The notes under the pieces: model-generated
Told to the model about the DNA's origin: nothing
Databases searched by the model: none
What the model saw: the letters and a program-made list of their open reading frames with translations, nothing else
Made by a program: the position numbers and the translations under genes
DNA from: Microbacterium sp. USTB-Y
GTDB taxonomy: Bacteria; Actinomycetota; Actinomycetes; Actinomycetales; Microbacteriaceae
Assembly (NCBI RefSeq): GCF_023703415.1
Contig: NZ_JAGMTU010000004.1
Span: forward strand, 186,001 to 250,000
Length of the DNA stretch: 64,000 nt
Direction of reading: 5' to 3'
Shown: positions 8,251-16,109 of the stretch, piece by piece
Layout of the letters: every line of letters begins with the position of its first letter
Position numbering within the stretch: position 1 is the stretch's first letter

Positions 8251-9195
8251 ATGGTGCCACTCATGCAGGACGTCGGCAACGAGTTGTCGATCACGCAGCG
8301 CATCTCGCTGCGGCGTCCGGCGATGCCCAGGGCCATGGCCAAGATCGCCGACGTGATCTCCGCCCACCCCACCGCCCCCGTCGAGCTCACCATCACCGAG
8401 CTGGCCGACCAGGCCGGCACCTCCGCCGCGACCGTCACCCGGTTCTGCCGGGCGATCGGCTTCGAGGGCTACACGCAGTTCCGCGTCGGAGTGGCCGCCG
8501 AGTCCGGGCGCGGCGACGCGGGCACCACCTGGCGCACCGACATCGCCGAGGACATCGGCCAGGATGACCCGGCGGACCGGGTGCTGCTGACGCTGCTCGG
8601 CCTGCACACGCGCAGCATGGAGGTCACCACCAGCCTGCTGGACCTCGACGACGTCCAGCTCGTGGCCGGCGCGATCGCCGAGGCCCGGCACGTCGACATC
8701 TACGGCGTCGGCGGCAGCGGCGTGATCGCCGACGAGTTCCGGGGCAGGCTCTACCGCATCGGCGTGAACGCGCACTCCTGGTCGGACGTGCACGACGGCC
8801 TCACCAGCGCGGTCCTGCAGGACGCCTCCTCCGTCGCCGTCGGCATCTCGAACACCGGCCGCACCGAGGAGACCATCGAGATGCTGTCCCACGCGCGAGC
8901 GGCGGGCGCACTCACGGTCGCGATCACCACCGACGCGGATTCCTGGCTCGCCTCCAGCGCCGACGTCGCCCTGATCACGGCCTCGGAGAACCCCGCCCAG
9001 CGCCCCGACGACCTCTCGATCAAGCACGCCCAGCTGCTCGTCATCGACCTGCTCTACGTGCTCGTCGCGCAGCGCACGCTCGGCGAGGCCGCCACCCGAC
9101 TCGCGGCCAGCGCCATGGCCGTGTCCGCCCACCGCCGCGGACTGTCCGCCCAGGACAAGCACGGCACGAACCGTCAGAAGGAGTCACACCGATGA
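8251..9195 (+). CDS. MurR/RpiR-family transcriptional regulator
   Basis: N-terminal HTH_6 domain (LTITELADQAGTSAATVTRFCRAIGF) and a C-terminal SIS sugar-phosphate-binding domain (DIYGVGGSGVIADEF; GISNTGRTEETIEM). RpiR proteins sense phosphosugars; here the likely ligand is the kinase product, such as GlcNAc-6-P, and the targets the divergent kinase and its own operon. The start is uncertain. ATG 8251 follows GGAGG closely. ATGs at 8218 and 8194 would lie in or upstream of the presumed promoter. It overlaps the next gene in an ATGA junction. Confidence 0.85.
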   Translation: MVPLMQDVGNELSITQRISLRRPAMPRAMAKIADVISAHPTAPVELTITELADQAGTSAATVTRFCRAIGFEGYTQFRVGVAAESGRGDAGTTWRTDIAEDIGQDDPADRVLLTLLGLHTRSMEVTTSLLDLDDVQLVAGAIAEARHVDIYGVGGSGVIADEFRGRLYRIGVNAHSWSDVHDGLTSAVLQDASSVAVGISNTGRTEETIEMLSHARAAGALTVAITTDADSWLASSADVALITASENPAQRPDDLSIKHAQLLVIDLLYVLVAQRTLGEAATRLAASAMAVSAHRRGLSAQDKHGTNRQKESHR

Positions 9196-9944
9196 GCGCC
9201 TCCCCCCAGGATCTGCTCCGCGAAGCCGAGACCCGCCTCGAGCGACTCGCCGCCGACGCGCAGGACGGACGGCTGGATCCCGCGATCGAGCTGCTCGTCG
9301 CCGCGCTCCGCGACGGAGGCGTGATCCAGGCGTTCGGCACCGGGCACTCCGAGGCCTTCGCGATGGAGATCGCCGGCCGCGCGGGCGGGCTCATCCCCAC
9401 CAACCGCATCGCCCTGCGCGACATCGTGCTGCACGGCGAGCGCAGCGCCGACGTGCTGACGGGCTCGCTCGAGCGCGAGCCGTGGGTCGTCGACGAGCTC
9501 ATGGCCGTCTCCCCCGTGACGGAGAACGACGTGTTCGTGATCGCCTCCAACTCCGGCGTGAACGGATCCATCGTCGGCGTCGCCCTGTGGGCGAAGGAGC
9601 ACGGCCACAAGGTCATCGCCGTCACCAGCCTCGAGCACACCGCACGGGTCGAGCCGAAGCACCCGAGCGGCAAGCGCCTCAGCGAGATCGCCGACGTCGT
9701 GATCGACAACCTGGCTCCCTACGGAGACTCCACGCTGCAGGTCACCGACACGATCTCGGCCGGGGCCATCTCGTCGATCACCGCCGCGTTCATCGCGCAG
9801 CTGCTCACGCTCGGCGTCGCCCGCACCCTCGCGGAGGCCGGCGAGGTTCCGCCGATGTACATCTCCGCCAACATCCCCGGCGGCGACGAGCACAACTCCG
9901 CGCTCGAAGCGCGCTACCTCGACCGGCTCCGCCGCGGCGCCTGA
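9192..9944 (+). CDS. SIS-domain sugar isomerase-like protein (UPF0309 type)
   Basis: A 250-residue single SIS-domain protein. The phosphosugar-binding loops are visible as QAFGTGHSEAF near residue 48 and FVIASNSGVNGSIVG near residue 118, plus a downstream VTSLEHTARV. The family resembles GmhA/MurQ-like SIS enzymes and is common beside amino-sugar transport genes. It may isomerise or otherwise process the imported phosphosugar, but the reaction is unknown. The start overlaps the regulator's stop (ATGA), and the ngcE binding protein follows after 53 bases. Confidence 0.8.
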   Translation: MSASPQDLLREAETRLERLAADAQDGRLDPAIELLVAALRDGGVIQAFGTGHSEAFAMEIAGRAGGLIPTNRIALRDIVLHGERSADVLTGSLEREPWVVDELMAVSPVTENDVFVIASNSGVNGSIVGVALWAKEHGHKVIAVTSLEHTARVEPKHPSGKRLSEIADVVIDNLAPYGDSTLQVTDTISAGAISSITAAFIAQLLTLGVARTLAEAGEVPPMYISANIPGGDEHNSALEARYLDRLRRGA

Positions 9945-9997
9945 GCGCCCACAGACTCATCCTCACCCTCACCACCCACTAGGAAGGCAACAATCAC

Positions 9998-11419
9998 ATG
10001 GAAACCAAGGACGCTTCCATCATCAGCCGGCGTTCGCTGCTTCGCGGTGCGGCGCTCGCGGCGGTCATGGTGCCGCTCGGCGTCAGCCTGGCATCCTGCG
10101 CCGGTCCGAGCGGCGGCTCCGGCAGCGGCAGCGCCGGAGGCACGAAGTCGGCGGACAACCCGTTCGGCGTCGCGGCGAACTCCAAGGTCGACGCGGTGAT
10201 CTTCGACGGCGGCTACGGCGTGGACTACGTCGAGAACGCGGCGAAGATCATGGGCGGCAACAAGAAGCTGGACGGCGCGACCGCCAAGATCTCCCCCTCC
10301 ACCAAGATCGCCCAGGAGCTGCAGCCGCGGTTCGTCGGCGGCAACCCGCCGGACCTCATCGACAACTCCGGTGCGAACTCGATCGGCTGGAACACGATCC
10401 TCGACCAGCTCGAGGACCTGACCGACGTGCTCGAGTCGAACAACCTCGAGGGCACCAAGATCAGCGACACGCTCTACGGCGGCGTCAAGGATCCGGGCAC
10501 CTTCGGCGGCAAGTTCGTGGCGATCAACTACTTCATGACCGTGTTCGGACTGTGGTACTCGTCGAGCCTGTTCGAGAAGGACGGCTACAAGGTCCCGACC
10601 AGCTGGCAGGACCTCAAGGACCTGGGCGCAGCGGCCAAGGCGAAGGGCAAGTACCTCTTCGTCTGGGGCAAGGAGGCGGCGACGTACTACCAGACGCTCG
10701 TCATCGACTCCGCGGTGATCCAGTCCGGCGACGACGTGCGCCTGCCGCTGGAGAACCTGAAGGAGAACTGCTGGTCGCACCCGACCCTGCAGTCGATCCT
10801 GACGATCCTGTACGACCTGATCCAGGCGGGCTACATGAAGCCCGGCGGATCCGGCACGCAGTTCACGCAGGCGCAGTCGCAGTGGAGCCTCGACGAGGCC
10901 GCCCTGCTCTACCCCTCGGGCTCGTGGATCGAGAACGAGATGAAGAAGCAGACCGCGGACGGCTTCAAGATGATGGGCATCCCGGAGCTCCCCCTCGACG
11001 ACAAGCAGACCACGCCGAAGGGCACCATGCGCGCCGAGGCCGGCGAGCCGTTCGTCGTCCCGACCAAGGCGAAGAACGCCGCCGGCGGCAAGGAGCTGCT
11101 GCGCACGATGCTGTCGAAGGAGGCCGCGACCTGGACCGCCAAGTCGAAGTTCGCGCCGACCATCGTCAAGGGCACCGTCCCGGACGACGCCTTCGGCTCG
11201 ACGGCGCTGGCCTCGCAGATCAAGATGCTGGACGCTGCGGGTGAGAACGTCTTCACCATCAAGTCGACCAACCTCTACGGCATGAACTCCGACCAGCTGC
11301 CGATCTGGAACTCGTTCCTGGACGGCAAGATGACGGTGGCCGAGATCACCAAGGCGCTGCAGGACCTGGTCGACAAGGTCCGTAACGACAGCTCTGTCAC
11401 GAAGATCGAGATCAAGTAA
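9998..11419 (+). CDS. ngcE: N-acetylglucosamine/chitobiose ABC transporter, binding lipoprotein
   Basis: Extracellular solute-binding protein of 473 residues. The start has a twin-arginine pattern (SRRSLLRG, residues 10-17) and a lipobox LASC with C34, so it is probably a Tat-exported lipoprotein. The sequence after the linker (NPFGV, VIFDGGYG, QPRFVGGNPPDLIDNSGAN) closely resembles the Streptomyces NgcE family, which binds GlcNAc and N,N'-diacetylchitobiose. Exact specificity here may differ, since the operon also holds a fucosidase. AGGAAGG lies about ten bases upstream of the ATG. ngcF overlaps its stop by one base. Confidence 0.88.
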   Translation: METKDASIISRRSLLRGAALAAVMVPLGVSLASCAGPSGGSGSGSAGGTKSADNPFGVAANSKVDAVIFDGGYGVDYVENAAKIMGGNKKLDGATAKISPSTKIAQELQPRFVGGNPPDLIDNSGANSIGWNTILDQLEDLTDVLESNNLEGTKISDTLYGGVKDPGTFGGKFVAINYFMTVFGLWYSSSLFEKDGYKVPTSWQDLKDLGAAAKAKGKYLFVWGKEAATYYQTLVIDSAVIQSGDDVRLPLENLKENCWSHPTLQSILTILYDLIQAGYMKPGGSGTQFTQAQSQWSLDEAALLYPSGSWIENEMKKQTADGFKMMGIPELPLDDKQTTPKGTMRAEAGEPFVVPTKAKNAAGGKELLRTMLSKEAATWTAKSKFAPTIVKGTVPDDAFGSTALASQIKMLDAAGENVFTIKSTNLYGMNSDQLPIWNSFLDGKMTVAEITKALQDLVDKVRNDSSVTKIEIK

Positions 11420-12447
11420 TGACCATAAGCGGTCCGGGAGTGTCCGGCGCGGAGTTGGACACCGCAGCCGTGACCGCTCCCCGCACGGGGCGCCGCAAGG
11501 CGCCCCGTGCGGGGCTTCCCCGGAAGCTCACCCCCGATTACATCTCGTTCCTCGCGGTCTTCTTCGTCCTCCCGGTCGCGCTCTTCCTGGTGTTCGTCAT
11601 CTGGCCGTTCATCCAGGCGGTCTATGTCTCGCTCACGAACTGGACCGGCTTCTCGCCCAACATGTCTTTCGTGGGGCTCGACAACTTCGTCCGGCTGTTC
11701 CAGGACTCGGCGTTCATGCAGGCCATGGCGAACAACGCGCTGCTCGCCGTCGTCGTCCCGCTCGTCACGATCGTGATCGCGCTCCTGTTCGCCAGCCTGA
11801 TCACCGTCGGCGGCCCGAGCCACGGCCAGGTCCGGGGGCTGAGGGGCTCGACCTTCTACCGCGTGGTGTCGTTCTTCCCGTACGTCATCCCCGCGATCGT
11901 CATCGCGATCCTGTGGAACATGATCTACGCCCCCAGTGGACTGCTCAACGGCGTCCTGGGCGTCTTCGGCATCGACACGAACCAGTTCGCGTGGCTGGGC
12001 GATCAGCGCACGGCGATGGCCGCCTCGATCTTCGTCATGGTCTGGGGAATGGTCGGCTTCTACATGGTGCTCTTCATCGCGGCCATCAAGGGGATCCCCG
12101 CGGAGACCCTCGAGGCCGCGCGCATCGACGGCGCCGGACGGTTCCGTACGGTGACGTCGATCATGCTGCCGCAGATCCGCGACAACGTGCAGACCTCGTA
12201 CATCTACCTGGGCATCGCCGCACTGGATGCCTTCGTCTACATGGCCGGCCTGAACTCGACAGGCGGTCCCAACAACTCGACCCTGGTGATGAGCCAGTAC
12301 CTGTTCCGCACGGCCTTCGAGAAGGGCCAGTTCGGTCTGGCGACCGCGATGGGCGTCGTGCTCGCCGTGCTCTCGCTGGCCTTCGCCGGAATCGTCATGC
12401 TGGTGTTCCGCCTCATCGGCGGCAAGGATGAAGGGGGACGCTCATGA
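11419..12447 (+). CDS. ngcF: NgcF-type sugar ABC transporter permease
   Basis: MalF-like inner membrane permease of 342 residues with six predicted helices. The cytoplasmic coupling (EAA) loop reads ETLEAARIDGAGRFRTVTSIMLPQI. The start forms a TAATG overlap with the ngcE stop. It pairs with the next permease as the transmembrane channel for the NgcE ligand. No ATPase is encoded here; such actinobacterial importers usually borrow the shared MsiK ATPase encoded elsewhere. Confidence 0.9.
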   Translation: MTISGPGVSGAELDTAAVTAPRTGRRKAPRAGLPRKLTPDYISFLAVFFVLPVALFLVFVIWPFIQAVYVSLTNWTGFSPNMSFVGLDNFVRLFQDSAFMQAMANNALLAVVVPLVTIVIALLFASLITVGGPSHGQVRGLRGSTFYRVVSFFPYVIPAIVIAILWNMIYAPSGLLNGVLGVFGIDTNQFAWLGDQRTAMAASIFVMVWGMVGFYMVLFIAAIKGIPAETLEAARIDGAGRFRTVTSIMLPQIRDNVQTSYIYLGIAALDAFVYMAGLNSTGGPNNSTLVMSQYLFRTAFEKGQFGLATAMGVVLAVLSLAFAGIVMLVFRLIGGKDEGGRS

Positions 12448-13343
12448 GCCTCGACACGCGCGCCGCGGTCACGGTCGGACGCAAGACGAACGACGTCCAC
12501 ATCACGAAGTCGACGACGAGCGACAAGGTGGTCGGCGGCGTCTCGCACGTCGTGCTGGCGCTCTGGTCGCTGGTCGTGATCCTTCCCCTGGTGTGGACGA
12601 TCATCGGCTCGTTCAAGACCACGAAAGAGATCTTCAAGTCGCCGTTCGGCCTGCCTGCGCAGTGGAACTTCGACAACTACGTCACCGCCTGGGTCGGGAA
12701 CAACTTCGGCGGGATGTTCCTGAACACGGTCATCGTCGTCGGCTTCTCGCTCTTCTTCGTGATGCTGCTGGGCGCGATGTGCGCCTACGTGCTCGCGAGG
12801 TTCGAGGTGCCGGGCAGCCGGGTCGTCTACTACCTGATGCTCGCGGGGCTCACCTTCCCGGTGTTCCTCGCGATCGTGCCCCTGTTCGGGATCCTGCAGA
12901 ACATCGGGCTGCTCGGGACCCTGCCCGGCCTGATCGTCGTGTACGTGGCCTACGCGCTGCCGTTCACCGTGTTCTTCCTGTACTCGTTCTTCAAGTCGCT
13001 GTCGTATGAGATCCAGGAGGCGGCCTACCTGGACGGCGCCAGCGAGTGGCGCACCTTCTTCCAGGTGATGCTGCCGATGGCCAAGCCCGGCCTCGCCGCG
13101 ATCGCGATCATGAACTTCCTCGGCCTGTGGAACCAGTTCCTGCTCCCGATCGCGTTGAACCCGAACAAGGACAACTACGTGCTCAGCCAGGGCATGGCGT
13201 CGTTCGCCTCGTCGGCGGGCTACTCCCTCGACTTCGGCGCGATGTTCGCCGCGGTGATCATCACCATCATCCCGGTGCTGATCATCTACATCCTGTTCCA
13301 GCGCCAGCTGCAGGGATCCGTCTCGCAGGGCACCTCGAAGTAG
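12444..13343 (+). CDS. ngcG: NgcG-type sugar ABC transporter permease
   Basis: MalG-like permease of 299 residues with six helices. The coupling loop is EIQEAAYLDGASEWRTFFQV. The ATGA overlap with ngcF implies coupled translation and equal stoichiometry. The gene ends just before a perfect 14-bp hairpin, after which the fucosidase gene begins. Confidence 0.9.
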   Translation: MSLDTRAAVTVGRKTNDVHITKSTTSDKVVGGVSHVVLALWSLVVILPLVWTIIGSFKTTKEIFKSPFGLPAQWNFDNYVTAWVGNNFGGMFLNTVIVVGFSLFFVMLLGAMCAYVLARFEVPGSRVVYYLMLAGLTFPVFLAIVPLFGILQNIGLLGTLPGLIVVYVAYALPFTVFFLYSFFKSLSYEIQEAAYLDGASEWRTFFQVMLPMAKPGLAAIAIMNFLGLWNQFLLPIALNPNKDNYVLSQGMASFASSAGYSLDFGAMFAAVIITIIPVLIIYILFQRQLQGSVSQGTSK

Positions 13344-13346
13344 TCC

Positions 13347-13379
13347 GTGGGACGGATGGCCTGGAGCCATCCGTCCCAC
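13347..13379 (+). terminator. Perfect 14-bp hairpin after ngcG
   Basis: Arms GTGGGACGGATGGC and GCCATCCGTCCCAC around a five-base loop, starting four bases after the ngcG stop. There is no U-tract. It may be a terminator or an mRNA-stabilising stem that lowers expression of the downstream fucosidase. Confidence 0.65.
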
Positions 13380-13445
13380 CCCCTCGTCCGCAGCGCCGAG
13401 CGCTCGCACCCGCCGCGCCGCCGCCGGCGCACCCACTGGAGAACG

Positions 13446-14729
13446 ATGTCGATTTCCGCAGACACCGCTGCACACCACCCGACCCCCGCACAGCTGCGCT
13501 GGCAGCGCGGCGGCATCGGGGTCTTCCTGCATTTCGGGCTGAACACCTTCGCCGGTGTGGAGTGGAGCGACGGAACGCTGTCCCCGGCGAGTTTCGACCC
13601 GCGACGGCTCGACGCCCGGCAGTGGGTCGCGGCAGCGCGGGTGGCGGGCGCGACCTACGTCGTGCTGACGGCCAAGCATCACGACGGCTTCTGCCTGTGG
13701 CCCACGTCCACGACCGACTACTCCGTGGCTTCGAGCCCCTGGCGCGACGGGGCGGGCGACGTCGTCCGGGAGCTCGCCGATGCGTGCGCCGAGGCGGGGA
13801 TGGGCCTCGGGCTCTATCTCTCGCCGTGGGACCGTCACGAGCCCCGCTACTCCGACGCTGCGGCCTATGACGACTTCTACTGCGCGCAGCTCACCGAGCT
13901 GTGCACGCAGTACGGAGATCTCGTCGAGATCTGGTTCGACGGCGCAGGCTCCGCCGGCCGGAGCTACGACTGGAAGAAGATCATCGAGGTGGTCCGCACC
14001 CACCAGCCCGGCGCCGTGGTCTTCAACATGGGCGATCCCGACATCCGATGGGTCGGCAACGAAGACGGCCTCGCCGCGGATCCCGTCGAGTACGTCGTCG
14101 ACGTGACGCGCAACGATGTCCACACCGACGAGGTCCTCGACTTCGGCGAGCGCTATCTGCCTCCCGAGTGCGACGTCTCGCTGCGCCACGGCTGGTTCTG
14201 GCACCCCGACGACGCCCCCAAGACCCTGGAGCACCTGCTGGCGATCCACTACCGGTCCGTGGGGCTGGGCGCCAACCTGCTGCTGAACGTTCCCCCGAAC
14301 CGGGACGGACTCATCGACGATGCGGACCTGACCCGCCTGCAGGAGTATTCGGACGAGCTCGAACGCCGCTTCGCGGCACCGCGCACGGCCGCTCTCACGG
14401 CTGTCGCGCCCGGTCGGTGGCGGGCGGACTTCGGCTCCGAGGTCACGCTCGATCACCTCGAGCTCGTCGAGGATCTCGAGGGCGGTCAACGCGTCGCCGC
14501 GCACCGCATCGTGGCGTCCGGCGCGGAGATCGCCGCGGGTCAGACCATCGGCGCCGGACGACTGCACGCGTTCCCCGCGCTCACGCTGTCCGAGGTCGAG
14601 ATCGAGCTGACCGGGCCCGATCCCGTCCTCACCTCGGTACGCGGTTTCCGCACCGGGAGCGAGAGCATCCCCGTTCCGCCCTCCGTCGAGGAGTACCGCG
14701 CGGCCGACGGGGACATGATCCTCATGTGA
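13446..14729 (+). CDS. Cytoplasmic alpha-L-fucosidase (GH29), first copy
   Basis: Retaining GH29 alpha-L-fucosidase of 427 residues. Conserved features are HFGLNTF (about 29-35), TAKHHDGFCLWP (75-86) and the nucleophile D165 in IWFDGAG. There is no signal peptide, so it acts on imported oligosaccharide. GGAG five bases upstream marks the ATG. Its place after ngcEFG suggests the imported ligand is fucosylated GlcNAc, giving fucose plus GlcNAc for the divergent kinase. Lactobacillus casei has a comparable arrangement for fucosyl-GlcNAc. A bidirectional terminator follows. Confidence 0.88.
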   Translation: MSISADTAAHHPTPAQLRWQRGGIGVFLHFGLNTFAGVEWSDGTLSPASFDPRRLDARQWVAAARVAGATYVVLTAKHHDGFCLWPTSTTDYSVASSPWRDGAGDVVRELADACAEAGMGLGLYLSPWDRHEPRYSDAAAYDDFYCAQLTELCTQYGDLVEIWFDGAGSAGRSYDWKKIIEVVRTHQPGAVVFNMGDPDIRWVGNEDGLAADPVEYVVDVTRNDVHTDEVLDFGERYLPPECDVSLRHGWFWHPDDAPKTLEHLLAIHYRSVGLGANLLLNVPPNRDGLIDDADLTRLQEYSDELERRFAAPRTAALTAVAPGRWRADFGSEVTLDHLELVEDLEGGQRVAAHRIVASGAEIAAGQTIGAGRLHAFPALTLSEVEIELTGPDPVLTSVRGFRTGSESIPVPPSVEEYRAADGDMILM

Positions 14730-14774
14730 CCCTCGTCACGAAAGCTCCCGCAGGGCGTTCGAAGCAGCGCTCTT

Positions 14775-14817
14775 CGACGAAGGAGGGCCGTCCCCTGGGG
14801 ACGGCCCTCCTTCGTCG
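14775..14817. terminator. Bidirectional terminator between convergent genes
   Basis: Perfect inverted repeat of 21 bases (CGACGAAGGAGGGCCGTCCCC with one spacer base), between the fucosidase and the oxidoreductase that face each other. It would fold with a small CCTGG-type loop. Confidence 0.8.
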
Positions 14818-14835
14818 TCTCGGCCCGGACCCCGC

Positions 14836-16041
14836 TCAGCGGCGCGCGGGCTGGTGCGCCGCGAAGTAGGCGAGCACCTCGTCGGGCAGCGCAGGGATCT
14901 CCTGCGGACGGGATCCGGATCGGATCGAGATCGCGCCGGCGATCCCCGCGGCGACCGCGTCGCGCGCGGCCACCGGGCTGGTGTCGGTCGGGCTGCCGTG
15001 GCGCACGAAGGCGACGAACTCGGCGACCGTGAGCGGATCCGCTCCCCCGTGCCCTCCCTCGCCGCCGTCCTCGATCGGATAGCGCACGTGCCCCTTCTCG
15101 AGGTAGTCGCTGCGCGCGTTCCAGAGGCGGATCTCGCCGCCCGTGCCGTCGTCGAAGTTCTCGATGCGCCCCTCGGTGCCGATCACCGTGTAGTTGCGCC
15201 AATAGTCCGGCGTGAAGTGGCACTGCTGGTAGCTCAGGAGGACACCGGAGTCCGTCCGCATCATGATCATCGAGATGTCCTCGACGTCGATGACCGGATT
15301 CAGATCCTGCTGCGCACGCGGTGGCCAGCTGTCCATCGAGAACCAGTCCCCCATGCGCCGGTCGGAGTTGTCCCGCCGGGACTCGACATCCCCGTACACC
15401 GCGAGGTCGCCGACTCCGACCACCGTGCGGGACGACGTCCCCGCGAGCCAGTGCATGACGTCGATGTCGTGGGCGCCCTTCTGCAGCAGCAGGCTCATGG
15501 CCTTGTCCCGCTCGGCGTGCCAGTCCTTGAAGTAGTAATCGCCCCCGTGACCGACGAAGTGGCGGCACCAGATCGCCTTGACCTCGCCGACCTCGCCCCG
15601 GTCGACGATGTCCTTCATCATGCGCACCACTCGCATGTGCCGCATGTTGTGCCCCACGTAGAGCTTGGATCCCGTCCGATACGCGGTCTGCAGGATCCGA
15701 TCGGCGTCCTCGATCGAGATCGCGAGGGGCTTCTCCAGGTAGACGGGGACGCCGCCCTCCAGAAGCTCGACAGAGATGTCGGCATGCGTGAAGTCGGGCG
15801 TCGTGACGAAGGCTCCGTCGAGCACGACGCCGGAGGCGAGCAGCTCGGTCACGGAGGCGAACACCGGCACGTCGCCGAACAGCTGCGCCGCCCGCGCACC
15901 GGACTGCGGTGCGGGGTCGACCGCAGCGACCACACGGCCGTCCACGGCCTCGACGTGCCGGGCGACCCCGGCCCGGGCCCCCACGCCGACCACCGCCGCG
16001 CGGAACGGCTCGGCCGACGGGGTCTGGTCGGGTTCTGTCAT
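14836..16041 (-). CDS. Gfo/Idh/MocA-family NAD(P)-dependent oxidoreductase
   Basis: A 401-residue sugar or cyclitol dehydrogenase. The Rossmann domain starts FRAAVVGVGARAG. The family EKP motif is in YLEKPLAIS, and the C-terminal half has the HDIDVMHW catalytic-region signature (lysine plus Asp-His). The gene is the last of the leftward island-2 operon, following an intercistronic hairpin. It probably oxidises a released sugar or sugar acid; the substrate is unknown. AAAGGAAAG lies just ahead of the ATG. Confidence 0.85.
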   Translation of the reverse strand: MTEPDQTPSAEPFRAAVVGVGARAGVARHVEAVDGRVVAAVDPAPQSGARAAQLFGDVPVFASVTELLASGVVLDGAFVTTPDFTHADISVELLEGGVPVYLEKPLAISIEDADRILQTAYRTGSKLYVGHNMRHMRVVRMMKDIVDRGEVGEVKAIWCRHFVGHGGDYYFKDWHAERDKAMSLLLQKGAHDIDVMHWLAGTSSRTVVGVGDLAVYGDVESRRDNSDRRMGDWFSMDSWPPRAQQDLNPVIDVEDISMIMMRTDSGVLLSYQQCHFTPDYWRNYTVIGTEGRIENFDDGTGGEIRLWNARSDYLEKGHVRYPIEDGGEGGHGGADPLTVAEFVAFVRHGSPTDTSPVAARDAVAAGIAGAISIRSGSRPQEIPALPDEVLAYFAAHQPARR

Positions 16042-16068
16042 GTCTTTCCTTTCGGATCTGGTTCGGCG

Positions 16069-16097
16069 AGGCCGGACCGGCGGTCCCGGTCCGGCCT
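16069..16097 (-). terminator. Intercistronic hairpin after the secreted protein
   Basis: Perfect 11-bp stem (AGGCCGGACCG / CGGTCCGGCCT) with a seven-base loop, between the secreted protein stop and the oxidoreductase start on the same strand. It could be a partial terminator or an mRNA-stability element. Confidence 0.55.
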
Positions 16098-16109
16098 CCC
16101 GCGAGGGGA

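Noticed and set aside
9945-9997. DasR (dre-type) site before ngcE
   Set aside because: No sequence like the dre consensus is visible in the gap or in the kinase-RpiR region.
12237-14567. A 776-residue minus-strand frame over ngcF-ngcG-fucosidase
   Set aside because: It crosses three real genes and is dominated by His/Arg/Asp/Glu runs typical of antisense frames.
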